A stretch of 64,000 nt of DNA, from NCBI GenBank assembly GCA_045646365.1, contig JAZRKP010000084.1, forward strand, positions 62,001 to 126,000. The letters are read 5' to 3'. Shown piece after piece: positions 16,406 to 25,038 of this stretch; the first letter of the stretch is position 1, and every line of letters begins with the position of its first letter. The notes under the pieces were generated by a model. That model did not search any database and was not told where the DNA came from. It worked only from the letters and a program-made list of their open reading frames with translations. The translations under genes were made by a program, and so were the position numbers. Source of the DNA: SIG454 sp045646365. Its GTDB lineage: Bacteria > Bacillota > Clostridia > Monoglobales > Monoglobaceae.

Positions 16406-19400
16406 TTATCTTATTTTATAGACAGGCAACTCCATAAACTGTTCCGGGTTTTTGGAAGTTCCAATCCCACCGCAATATTCAAGCCATCCTCGACTAACTC
16501 CGTCATGGTCATTTATCAAGACAGTAAAATAAATCTTGCTTTGTTTGGAAATCTCGATTGGTTCTGCATAAATCTGACTCCACGGAAGCTGTAGCTCATA
16601 AATTGTTTTCTGCTCTTTTTCATTGCGCTTAACAGCATAAAGCGTATCCTCGGAAAATTTAAATCCATCGGTTGCCTTTCCACCGTCAATCATTTGGGAC
16701 AGATAGCTTTGCAATGTCTGTTCGCCGTTTGAAAAACCAAGTCCTATTTCCGTGCTTGGTGCGCCCGTTTGTCTTTTTAAAGCAATCGCAAACTGCACAC
16801 TGTCAACCGCCCACACTCTGTCAGGGGTATCCTTGTCATAATAGACATCATCATTTACTTCAACTGCAAGATAAAAATAGTCATCGTCACACATTGTGTA
16901 AACCGTTCCGCTTAAATCATCCACACCGCCCCAGATTTTATTCTGTGCCATTTCTTTTTTGTTTATTTTCATTGGCAGAAATTCATGCCATTCGCCATCA
17001 GATAAAACTCCGTCTATCGTTGGCTTTTTAGTCGTATCATATTTCAGACATCCGACCTTCTTGCTCATTTCAAAAGGTATATTTTCAAAGCCTGTCAGCG
17101 ATTCAGATTTAATATTTCCCTTTATGACAACCTCACCTTTTTCAGCTTCTGAAATCGGTATGTTTATTTTAACAGTTCTCTCGTTTTTAGGAGATATTTC
17201 GTTAATAGTGTATGATTTCCCTGCAAGAAATGCAGGTTCGTCCACAGTAAGTGTTACTTTTGCTTTTATATTCCTCTCATTTTTCAGTTCAATAATCGCC
17301 TGATACCTTTGACTGTTATAAGGAGATATTTCACAAGTATAAGTCACCGGGCTTATGTATTTAACATCAACTTCGTGAGTATACATTACTCTTCCGTTTC
17401 GCTTGAATCTTATTGTTATAACTCCCGAATCGACACTTTCAAATCCCGATGTAAGCAATATTAATGAATCTGATATAGATTTACACTCAATATTATCCGG
17501 ACAATCCACTTCTATTTCGCTCCGCAATGTGTCAGGAATTTTTTCAATGGAAACTGCGAAGTCCTCCCCCTTTATAATTTCAACATTATTCTGTTTAACT
17601 AAAAAGTCTCCGTCACCTTGAAGTATTTGAGAAAAATTTCCTTTCAAATATGTGATATTTTCTGAAATATCAATATTTATGTTGCCGTTATTCGCATAAA
17701 TGATACTTTTATTCCCGTACATATCGTACAGCTCAGCTGAATCAACTCCAAGTTTTAAACTAACGGACATTTTGGCTCCGTTATTTCCTGCATTCCATAT
17801 TGCAAGAGCATCTTTTGAGTCATCTGTTTTGAATTTATAAATCCAAACATCCTTGTTATCTGTTTCAACTTTTCCTAAATTTTCAGCGTTTGCAAGCAAG
17901 CTGTTAAATCCCGCCCAGGCTAAAAGGACCGGTTTTGCCTGATACGGAACACCATCATTCTGCCACGACCGTACAAGTCCAAAGTTTGCTTCAAGGTCAG
18001 TAGCTCCTGCTGCAGTTTTGTTCTGGTCATTATACCATATAAAAGACTCAATATATGGCTGTACCATCATATACTGACGGATACCAAATGCACCTTGTTG
18101 CGTTTCGCTTGCATAAAGATTTGCGGAAGAATAACTCAATTCCGAAATAACAATCTCTTTATCCTGCAACCCGTATTTATCAAGCAATGCTCTCAAATCC
18201 TGTACCATTTTTTCTGCAGTTCCCTCCTGTTGTCTTCCGACTTCAGGGAGATTTTCAACCGTATAAGGGTGACAGGAAAACGCATCAAAATATTTTCCTG
18301 CATCTCTTGATAAAAGCATCTCAATCCATTCAAGAGGAACACGGGCTGTAGCCCCGCAAAGAACTCTTGCATCAGGGTCAACGGATTTTATTGACTCATA
18401 CGCAATTTTCTGTGCGGCAATATATCTTTCCGGGTCATCCGTCATATGTGTTTCGTTAAATATTTCATAATATCTTGCTTTTCCTTTCATATCAGTCGCA
18501 ACACCCGTCACATACTGTCTGAAATTTTCTCTTGACCAGTCTGTCTCAGGAACACTGTCTTCTGAAAGGTCTTTTCTTCCTCCGTATCCGTCTATCATCA
18601 CCAATAAATCAATTTCATTTTTCTCGCTTGTTCCAAAAATATTTTGTTGCAACTGCGGAATCCCCATTGGTGCATCTTTGGGAACATAATCTGTCCAGTA
18701 CATCGCCTCTCGTTGAATATTAAACCCGGCATTTCCCAAAAGCTGTTGTTTTCGGTCAAGTTCTTCTGTTCCATAATTCCAACCTGAATGTGACGAAAAT
18801 CCAAGATTTTTATTTCTTTCAGCTTGCTTAATATATACAAATGTTGTGTTAGCCGTACTTAAATTATGTCCATCTGTTTCATATCTGACTCTTACCTCAT
18901 ATACTCCATACTCATCAAATTCAAAGGACACCTGTTCACTTGTATAATTTTTCGCCTGAATATTAACCTTCCGTTTTTCCTGAAAAAATGTTTTACCTTT
19001 TGGATTAACAAGTTCAAATGTTAATTCACCTTCAACATCTTTCGTTAAGATATTATTCATCAAAACATTAGTTTTTGCGTTCTTGGTGTAGAAACTCTGT
19101 CCAAGAACATCTGTTTCAAAAGAGATGAGAACCGGACTTTTAAGATAGTCAGGCATAGATTTTATAAATTCAAAATTAACCTCTGTTCCAAGTTCTTTAA
19201 AATGCAGTATATTATAATTATCAAGATATTCTTCACAATAACCGTTATTCGCTTCTATCGTATGGCGATAGGCGGTAATTTCTGTAAGTTCTTCCGATAT
19301 GGTTGTTCTTCCAAATAAAGCTCCGTCTATGTAATGATTGGCAATACGATTATCAAGATCAAGCCATGTTTCAACCCTGTGCCACACATTTGTCTGCGGT

Positions 19401-19864
19401 ATAGTGTTTCCCGGCATAGGGGATAAAATTGCATCAATGTGGCAATCTGCATAATAAGTTACTCTACCGTCTCCCGGCCAGTTTACGGCTGGATAATACC
19501 CATTGCCCCACGCAGAATATTGTTCAATTAAATATCCATCAGCGCTTCTCCCCGCACTTTGTGTTCTTAAAACATCGTAGCCTACATACAAGATACCATC
19601 GCTTATGGGAGTATCGAAAACCTTTTTGATTTCGTGCCAGTTACTTGAGATAAGTCTCGCACTTTTTCCGTGTTTCTCATCATATTTTTCGTATGTAATT
19701 GTGGACGATGCACTGCTTGGTTTAACACTGTCCGTTTCAAAATCAGATGTCCAAAGTATATCGTAATTCACATTGTTTATTTCATTTTCTGACGCAAAAA
19801 CAAAAGTTCCGCCGGAAACAAAAATTGATGCTAATAACAAAATCGATAATATTCTTCTCATCAT
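16406..19864 (-). CDS. Secreted clan-A-like glycosidase with C-terminal CBM9-like domain
   Basis: The protein is 1152 residues. Signal peptide about 1-24; an N-terminal LamG-like region about 35-225; a beta region to about 345; a TIM barrel about 350-690 with YYEIFNETH (acid/base Glu471), CHPYT (about 532) and IVISELSYS (candidate nucleophile Glu575); an Ig-like stretch; and a CBM9-like domain about 960-1150 (IDGVLSDGEW start, WAVDSVQFAI core). The barrel resembles GH39/GH5-like enzymes and shares layout with the 7046-9868 protein, but the exact family and substrate are not identified. Two Met codons start it, with AAGGGAG just upstream. It follows the GH94 gene by 53 nt, suggesting co-transcription from the promoter at 22248-22276. 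Confidence 0.82.
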   Translation of the reverse strand: MMRRILSILLLASIFVSGGTFVFASENEINNVNYDILWTSDFETDSVKPSSASSTITYEKYDEKHGKSARLISSNWHEIKKVFDTPISDGILYVGYDVLRTQSAGRSADGYLIEQYSAWGNGYYPAVNWPGDGRVTYYADCHIDAILSPMPGNTIPQTNVWHRVETWLDLDNRIANHYIDGALFGRTTISEELTEITAYRHTIEANNGYCEEYLDNYNILHFKELGTEVNFEFIKSMPDYLKSPVLISFETDVLGQSFYTKNAKTNVLMNNILTKDVEGELTFELVNPKGKTFFQEKRKVNIQAKNYTSEQVSFEFDEYGVYEVRVRYETDGHNLSTANTTFVYIKQAERNKNLGFSSHSGWNYGTEELDRKQQLLGNAGFNIQREAMYWTDYVPKDAPMGIPQLQQNIFGTSEKNEIDLLVMIDGYGGRKDLSEDSVPETDWSRENFRQYVTGVATDMKGKARYYEIFNETHMTDDPERYIAAQKIAYESIKSVDPDARVLCGATARVPLEWIEMLLSRDAGKYFDAFSCHPYTVENLPEVGRQQEGTAEKMVQDLRALLDKYGLQDKEIVISELSYSSANLYASETQQGAFGIRQYMMVQPYIESFIWYNDQNKTAAGATDLEANFGLVRSWQNDGVPYQAKPVLLAWAGFNSLLANAENLGKVETDNKDVWIYKFKTDDSKDALAIWNAGNNGAKMSVSLKLGVDSAELYDMYGNKSIIYANNGNINIDISENITYLKGNFSQILQGDGDFLVKQNNVEIIKGEDFAVSIEKIPDTLRSEIEVDCPDNIECKSISDSLILLTSGFESVDSGVITIRFKRNGRVMYTHEVDVKYISPVTYTCEISPYNSQRYQAIIELKNERNIKAKVTLTVDEPAFLAGKSYTINEISPKNERTVKINIPISEAEKGEVVIKGNIKSESLTGFENIPFEMSKKVGCLKYDTTKKPTIDGVLSDGEWHEFLPMKINKKEMAQNKIWGGVDDLSGTVYTMCDDDYFYLAVEVNDDVYYDKDTPDRVWAVDSVQFAIALKRQTGAPSTEIGLGFSNGEQTLQSYLSQMIDGGKATDGFKFSEDTLYAVKRNEKEQKTIYELQLPWSQIYAEPIEISKQSKIYFTVLINDHDGVSRGWLEYCGGIGTSKNPEQFMELPVYKIR

Positions 19865-19917
19865 TTGAATCTCCCTTTCCTTAATAGCCTATAAACAACT
19901 ATTTCCCGTTTAAAAGT

Positions 19918-22179
19918 TTACATTATAACCTTAACAATATGTAATTTGCCATCTCCAAACTGTGGTAAGATACTGCCCTCTATTTTTTCGCCATCAACCA
20001 TAATGCCTGTTTCGCCTTTTCCAGAATTTATATATTCAATCCTGAGTCTATCTCCTCTGAAAGTTCTCTCAGCTACCACATTATCCCAATCAGACGGCAT
20101 ACAAGGGGATATTTCAAGTCCTTTATAACTTCTCTTAAGACCAAGAATCCCTTCATAATAATCCCTGAGCGCCCATGCGGATGTCCCTGTTTGCCAGGAA
20201 AACATCATTTGCATTTGTGCGGCTTTATGCTGAAGATAACAATTTACGAAAAGATACGGCTCCGTCAATGTCAGCGAGCTCGGATTATTTTTTCCGTCAG
20301 GAATAACTTTGAGCAATGTTCCAACTGCATTATCGCCTCTTCCTAACTTACAATCAGCCATTATCTTAAAACAACAAGCGTGGTTATATACCCCTCCGTT
20401 TTCAAATACGCCCGGAAGCATACCCGACATTCTTCCTACTCTTTCGTCATATTCAGAATACGCAGGAATACAAATCGGAATACCAACCTCGCTTTCCATA
20501 GAATCTATACTCTTTAAAACATTTGACAGATATTCATCAGGGGCAACTTCCGAAAGAATTGACCAGGACTGTGGATTAACATAAATTTCTCCGCCTGTTT
20601 TCCAACCCTTGTCGCCGATATTACCGAATTTACTTATTGCACGGATATAATACTCTCCGTTATACGCAACCTTATTTGTTAAAGCAGCTAGTTCATCTTT
20701 TAAATCATATAATCCCTTAGCATACTCCTCATCACCGATAAACTCTGCCAATTCCGCTACTTCTTTATACAAAAGACAAACCATCATTGCCATAAACACA
20801 GATTCTGCATTATCATCAGGAATATTTAAAGCATCGTTCCAATCGGCATAATAAATTTTCGGAAGTCCGTTTATTCCTCTGTTTTCCTTTGCTGTATACC
20901 ACTCTACTGCCTTTTTCATATGTTCATAAGCGGTATCTTTTCCGCCATCTAAATACGGAAGGATTTCATCAAGAAATTCAGTTTCTCCCGTTTCCTTTAT
21001 GTACTCGCAAACAGCAAGCATAAGCCACATTGCAGGATCTGAATATGTTATACTGAAATCTCTTGCGGTGCTCCAGTTCAGAATTGCTCTTCCATCTTTA
21101 TACTGATGACATAAACATTCGATGATAGTCTTTTTTGAAAGTTCAGCGTCAAAATTCAGCATTGCCATTGCAAGTTGAGCGTTATCACGAACCGCCTTTT
21201 TCCCGAGCATACAGTAACTAACCTGTTTTTGAGCCCAGAAATTCATTATATTATTTATGCGTTCTTCGGGTGAACTTGTTCGGAGAATTCCAAAGCGTTT
21301 TCTCCCTCTTTCATCTATATCTACAAAAATACTTTCACATTCTCCCCTTATAAAATCATAGTTATTTTCAAAATCATCTATACCCTTGCACACACCAACC
21401 ATATAGTATACCGTTTTTTTCTCTTGAGATGGAATACTTATCTTATTTTGCAAAACACCACCTCTGCATTTTACAGTACATACAGAATTAGAACAATCCA
21501 CACCTTTTTTCAGTACATAAGGATTAGAAATACTACCCAATGTCCCGATAAATTTTTCAAAATTACCGTCATATGCAACAACAGGTTCTGAAGAAGCAAC
21601 AAAGCCACTACAGTTATCATTAGGGGCAAAAGGATTTTTCAATATTGAAAGCAACGCACCATATTTTTCACAAAAAACAGTTTCTGATGTTGTGTCAGCT
21701 GTATAATAGGGTGGTTGTTCAAAGCCTTCAGCCGTAAATTCAATTCCCGTGAATAAGCTAAGTGAAATTTCTTCATTTGTATTATTTTTTATTTCAGCAC
21801 GCCAGATTTCATAAGTTCCTCTTTGGGATACTGCAAAACTTAATGTTGTTGCTATCCCCTTATATTCTGAACTTATTTCACTTTTTTCCATAGAATGAAC
21901 ACATTTATAATTTTCCGTTTCGTTATATGATGGTGCTATCCCAACATTCCAGAATTCATTGGTTTTGTCATTTCTTATATATAAACAGTTACTTTCTCTG
22001 CGGTTAAACTCACAATTTTTCCCGTTTTCATCAATATAATTACTGCAAACCATTCCTGTATGCGAAACAGTCAGATTATAGCCATATTTATTAAATAATT
22101 GATTATCCCAGTTTCTGCCTGTTTCAGGATTATATATTATAAAATCTCCTGTCTGATTTTTAAATTCATAATTCATCAT
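19918..22179 (-). CDS. GH94-type glycoside phosphorylase
   Basis: The protein is 753 residues with no signal peptide, so it is cytoplasmic. It has an N-terminal beta-sandwich (about 1-270), a helical linker, and an (alpha/alpha)6 barrel (about 300-680) with ADWNDALNI (Asp446/Asp449, the GH94 general-acid motif) and the WQTGTSAWALRDYYEGILG signature near the C-terminus. GH94 enzymes cleave beta-linked disaccharides or oligosaccharides with inorganic phosphate to give a sugar 1-phosphate. Substrate specificity (cellobiose, laminaribiose or other) cannot be read from sequence. As the first gene of the long minus-strand run it would process imported products of the secreted enzymes (inference). 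Promoter at 22248-22276, divergent from an AraC gene. Confidence 0.82.
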   Translation of the reverse strand: MMNYEFKNQTGDFIIYNPETGRNWDNQLFNKYGYNLTVSHTGMVCSNYIDENGKNCEFNRRESNCLYIRNDKTNEFWNVGIAPSYNETENYKCVHSMEKSEISSEYKGIATTLSFAVSQRGTYEIWRAEIKNNTNEEISLSLFTGIEFTAEGFEQPPYYTADTTSETVFCEKYGALLSILKNPFAPNDNCSGFVASSEPVVAYDGNFEKFIGTLGSISNPYVLKKGVDCSNSVCTVKCRGGVLQNKISIPSQEKKTVYYMVGVCKGIDDFENNYDFIRGECESIFVDIDERGRKRFGILRTSSPEERINNIMNFWAQKQVSYCMLGKKAVRDNAQLAMAMLNFDAELSKKTIIECLCHQYKDGRAILNWSTARDFSITYSDPAMWLMLAVCEYIKETGETEFLDEILPYLDGGKDTAYEHMKKAVEWYTAKENRGINGLPKIYYADWNDALNIPDDNAESVFMAMMVCLLYKEVAELAEFIGDEEYAKGLYDLKDELAALTNKVAYNGEYYIRAISKFGNIGDKGWKTGGEIYVNPQSWSILSEVAPDEYLSNVLKSIDSMESEVGIPICIPAYSEYDERVGRMSGMLPGVFENGGVYNHACCFKIMADCKLGRGDNAVGTLLKVIPDGKNNPSSLTLTEPYLFVNCYLQHKAAQMQMMFSWQTGTSAWALRDYYEGILGLKRSYKGLEISPCMPSDWDNVVAERTFRGDRLRIEYINSGKGETGIMVDGEKIEGSILPQFGDGKLHIVKVIM

Positions 22180-22247
22180 GCTCGTATCCCCTTGCCTTCC
22201 TTTTCACATAATTTACTTATCTGAATACAAATTACCATCGTACCTAC

Positions 22248-22276
22248 ATTATATAGCAACCCCAAATCGTCAGCAA
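22248..22276 (-). promoter_or_regulatory. Sigma-A-like promoter for the GH94-led operon
   Basis: On the minus strand TTGCTG (22271-22276), a 17-nt spacer and TATAAT (22248-22253), about 70 nt before the GH94 start. It may drive the whole co-directional run to 2721 and faces the promoter of the divergent AraC gene. Confidence 0.55.
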
Positions 22277-22331
22277 GTCATATCTATGCATCATAATGGA
22301 CAAATATTGCGATTTATTTACAAGCGGAATA

Positions 22332-22360
22332 TTGTTTTATTTTCTGATTTTTGATATACT
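22332..22360 (+). promoter_or_regulatory. Sigma-A-like promoter of the AraC-type gene at 22409
   Basis: TTGTTT (22332-22337), a 17-nt spacer and TATACT (22355-22360), 48 nt before the ATG. Confidence 0.5.
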
Positions 22361-22408
22361 AAAGTCAGGAATTTACAATAATACAGGTATTATGAGAGGT
22401 GAGGTTCT

Positions 22409-23206
22409 ATGAAGAATATAATGATAGAAACGCATAGCAATAGTTTAACCTGTCTCCATGTTTTAGACCTGATAATATTTCCACATGTGCACCGTGAGAT
22501 TGAAATCGTTTATGCAAAAAAAGGGCATGCTTTGTGTTATGCTGATAATTTATTTCACGAGATAAAGACCGGGGAAATTTTTATTTCTTTCCCGAATCAG
22601 GTGCATTATTATCTCCATTCCGAGCAAGGGGAATACTATGTTTTCATCTTCCCTGCCGAACTTATATTTGAACTTAAGGATATTTTTATAAATAAAATCC
22701 CTGATTATAATGTTCTTCATTTTGATAATAAAAAAGAAATAGAATCTCTTGCAGACAAAATAATGTTTGCAACCGGAGAATACAAAGAAACTTTGCAGAT
22801 AGGTCTCTTAAATCAGCTTATATCTCTCTGCTTACCTAAAATGGTGCTTAAAGATAAAGTTGATGTTAAATCTTCCAGTCTTCAAAAAATTCTTGATTAT
22901 TGCACATTGCATTACACGGAAAATATTACGCTTGATTCAGTTGCAAACGCTTTACATTTTAATAAGCATCACATTTCACATCTTATCAATAAAAAACTCA
23001 GTATAAGTTTTAACACATATATCAATACTTTGAGAATAAATAAAGCAATTCAGCTTATGAATGAGAAAAAACATACCCTTTCCTACATTTCTCTGGAAGC
23101 TGGTTTTGGCTCTATCAGGTCATTTAATCGTGTGTTTAAACAGATAATGAATATAACCCCAAACACATATTATAAACTGAATATACTAAACAGAGATGCA
23201 CACTAA
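22409..23206 (+). CDS. AraC family transcriptional regulator
   Basis: The protein is 265 residues. An N-terminal cupin sensor begins with the HVHREIEIVYAKKG-type motif (about 24-37), and two C-terminal HTH motifs span about 165-260 (NITLDSVANALHFNKHHISHLINKK, then YISLEAGFGSIRSFNRVFKQ). Ribosome binding site GAGGTGAGG precedes the ATG. It is divergent from the GH94-led exoenzyme operon and is the best candidate for its regulator (inference). Its last 4 nt overlap the end of the convergent isomerase gene at 23203. Confidence 0.9.
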   Translation: MKNIMIETHSNSLTCLHVLDLIIFPHVHREIEIVYAKKGHALCYADNLFHEIKTGEIFISFPNQVHYYLHSEQGEYYVFIFPAELIFELKDIFINKIPDYNVLHFDNKKEIESLADKIMFATGEYKETLQIGLLNQLISLCLPKMVLKDKVDVKSSSLQKILDYCTLHYTENITLDSVANALHFNKHHISHLINKKLSISFNTYINTLRINKAIQLMNEKKHTLSYISLEAGFGSIRSFNRVFKQIMNITPNTYYKLNILNRDAH

Positions 23207-24117
23207 TCTTCATAGCAATCATATTGTTTAAGAATATATACACCCATATCATACAGAAGTTTTTCAATCTGTTTCTGCATAAAAAGCTGTGGTTCTGAAA
23301 GTCTGTTATCCCTCTTAAATTCCATACGATTACCCTGCCAATATATTGCCGGGCGGAGTGAACTTCCTGCTTCAAATGTGAATATTCCCTTATAATCAAT
23401 ATCAATAAGAGCAGTCATAACTTCATCCATATTGACTGTTCCCAAGTATGGTATAATATGTTCATCGCCTTTTCCGCTATTGTCATTTATATGAACAGCA
23501 AAAAGGTCATTCCCGATTTCAAGAATTTCATCATACTGGTTTCCTTCGCAATTTCCATGCCCCGTATCCCAGCAAGCGTGAAAAAGCGGATGATTTATAT
23601 ATTCAACAAACTCTTTCATATCTTTCCCTGAATTTGTAAAATATGAATTTCCAACATTTTTTTGCGTTGAATTTTCACACAGTACATTAACATTATTCCG
23701 CTCCATTGCAGGAATAAGTTTATCAAAAAACTTTTTATTTTTTTCAAAAAACAACTTCTTATCCATTCCATCCAGAGTTCCAGCGTGAACAACAATATTG
23801 GGAATGCCCAATATACCGCAAATGTCAATCGAACGAATAGTTGCATCTATCAACATTTCCGAATTTGAATCCCCTGCTATCGGGTTACCGCCGGGAGAAT
23901 GTCCTTGAACAAACATAGCACCTTTTGTCAGAGTTTTATCTAAAATAGCTTTGGCGTTATCCTTCCAGTTATTGCTAACCAATAATTCATCATTCTTATA
24001 TATTGTATATAAGCTAAGGTCTATATACTTAAATCCGGCTTCTATAACAGCATCTATTCTTTCCTGGTATGTATTTAAAAATCTGTCAAAATCTCCCGTC
24101 GTTGTTGCAATCTTCAT
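23203..24117 (-). CDS. Sugar phosphate isomerase/epimerase (xylose isomerase-like TIM barrel)
   Basis: The protein is 304 residues of the AP endonuclease 2 / xylose-isomerase-like TIM barrel family. Visible features are IVVHAGTLDG (about 110), CENST (about 150), a metal-binding CWDTGHGN motif (about 190), VHINDNSGKGDEHIIPYLGTV (about 220-240) and FTFEAG (about 260). The family converts or dehydrates cyclitols and keto sugars with a divalent metal; the specific substrate is unknown. It ends a three-gene minus-strand set with an EamA-type permease and a predicted glycosidase, suggesting uptake and conversion of one released sugar. AAGGAG lies 7 nt before the ATG. Confidence 0.8.
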   Translation of the reverse strand: MKIATTTGDFDRFLNTYQERIDAVIEAGFKYIDLSLYTIYKNDELLVSNNWKDNAKAILDKTLTKGAMFVQGHSPGGNPIAGDSNSEMLIDATIRSIDICGILGIPNIVVHAGTLDGMDKKLFFEKNKKFFDKLIPAMERNNVNVLCENSTQKNVGNSYFTNSGKDMKEFVEYINHPLFHACWDTGHGNCEGNQYDEILEIGNDLFAVHINDNSGKGDEHIIPYLGTVNMDEVMTALIDIDYKGIFTFEAGSSLRPAIYWQGNRMEFKRDNRLSEPQLFMQKQIEKLLYDMGVYILKQYDCYED

Positions 24118-24157
24118 TTAAATTCTCCTTATTCTTAAGAATTTTGTAATACTAAAT

Positions 24158-25012
24158 TCATATATTCAATACAATAACCGATATAATACCTGTTACGAAA
24201 CCTATATACTGATTTCGTGACAGTTTTTCCTTAAATATAAACTTTGACAAAATAAAAGTTAAAACTATTCCGCCTGCCGAAATCGTCGGATATACAATGG
24301 TTGCAGGATACTTTGCCATAATCATTGTAAGCATATTAACGGCTCCATTTGCAAGGCCACAGGAAATGGCAAACACACCGCCGTTTTTCATTTTAGGAAG
24401 TGAAACTCTCTTTTCTGTTATGAGGACTAAAACTACCATTGCAAAAGCTATCATAACCAATGCAATAATCATAAATTCCGCCTTATTTTCTCCATTACTT
24501 TTAATTTGATACAATCTTTGAACTAACGAGCATAAACCATTACCTAAAAACAGCAACACTACATATAAAACCCACTTCTTCGAAACTCTTTCCCCTGTTT
24601 TTATGTTTCCTATAAAAAACAGAGAGATTAATAATATTACTACTCCGACTTTTTTCGTAATTCCAAACTCCTCGTACAAAAACAACGCACCATACATTGT
24701 AGGAATAATCAAAGAATAGGAACTAAATAGCGATGTTAGTGAGAGCGCTCCTTCTTTTATCGCAAGAATTGTAAAAACAACTGCACAGAAGTATGTAACT
24801 GCAAAGCAGAATGAATATACAAGCAATTCTATATTTACTTTAAATTCATTTCCAATCTGTGGAATAAAGAACAATATTGCCGAAATAACCAGCATAAAAT
24901 TGAATTCATATATGCTTATTTTATGCCGTTCATCACTGTTATTATATTTTTTCTGGCAGAACCCTTGAATTGCTATCCCAAAAATTGTAAGCAAAATAAA
25001 AATTCCTATCAA
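24158..25012 (-). CDS. EamA/DMT-type transporter
   Basis: The protein is 284 residues, almost entirely hydrophobic, with about ten predicted membrane helices in two halves, as in the drug/metabolite transporter superfamily. These carriers move small metabolites. A TTG start at 25012 is used, with AGAGG about 5 nt upstream. It is 26 nt downstream of the 635-residue glycosidase gene and 40 nt upstream of the isomerase gene, so a sugar or cyclitol is a plausible cargo, but nothing in the sequence proves the substrate or direction. Confidence 0.78.
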   Translation of the reverse strand: MIGIFILLTIFGIAIQGFCQKKYNNSDERHKISIYEFNFMLVISAILFFIPQIGNEFKVNIELLVYSFCFAVTYFCAVVFTILAIKEGALSLTSLFSSYSLIIPTMYGALFLYEEFGITKKVGVVILLISLFFIGNIKTGERVSKKWVLYVVLLFLGNGLCSLVQRLYQIKSNGENKAEFMIIALVMIAFAMVVLVLITEKRVSLPKMKNGGVFAISCGLANGAVNMLTMIMAKYPATIVYPTISAGGIVLTFILSKFIFKEKLSRNQYIGFVTGIISVIVLNI

Positions 25013-25038
25013 AATATCCTCTCAACCTTCCTAATCCC

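Noticed and set aside
1378..22270. Genome-wide AAATCGT motif as one shared AraC operator
   Set aside because: A 7-mer is expected several times by chance in 64 kb; only the exact 12-bp repeat near 1521 and 1658 was kept.
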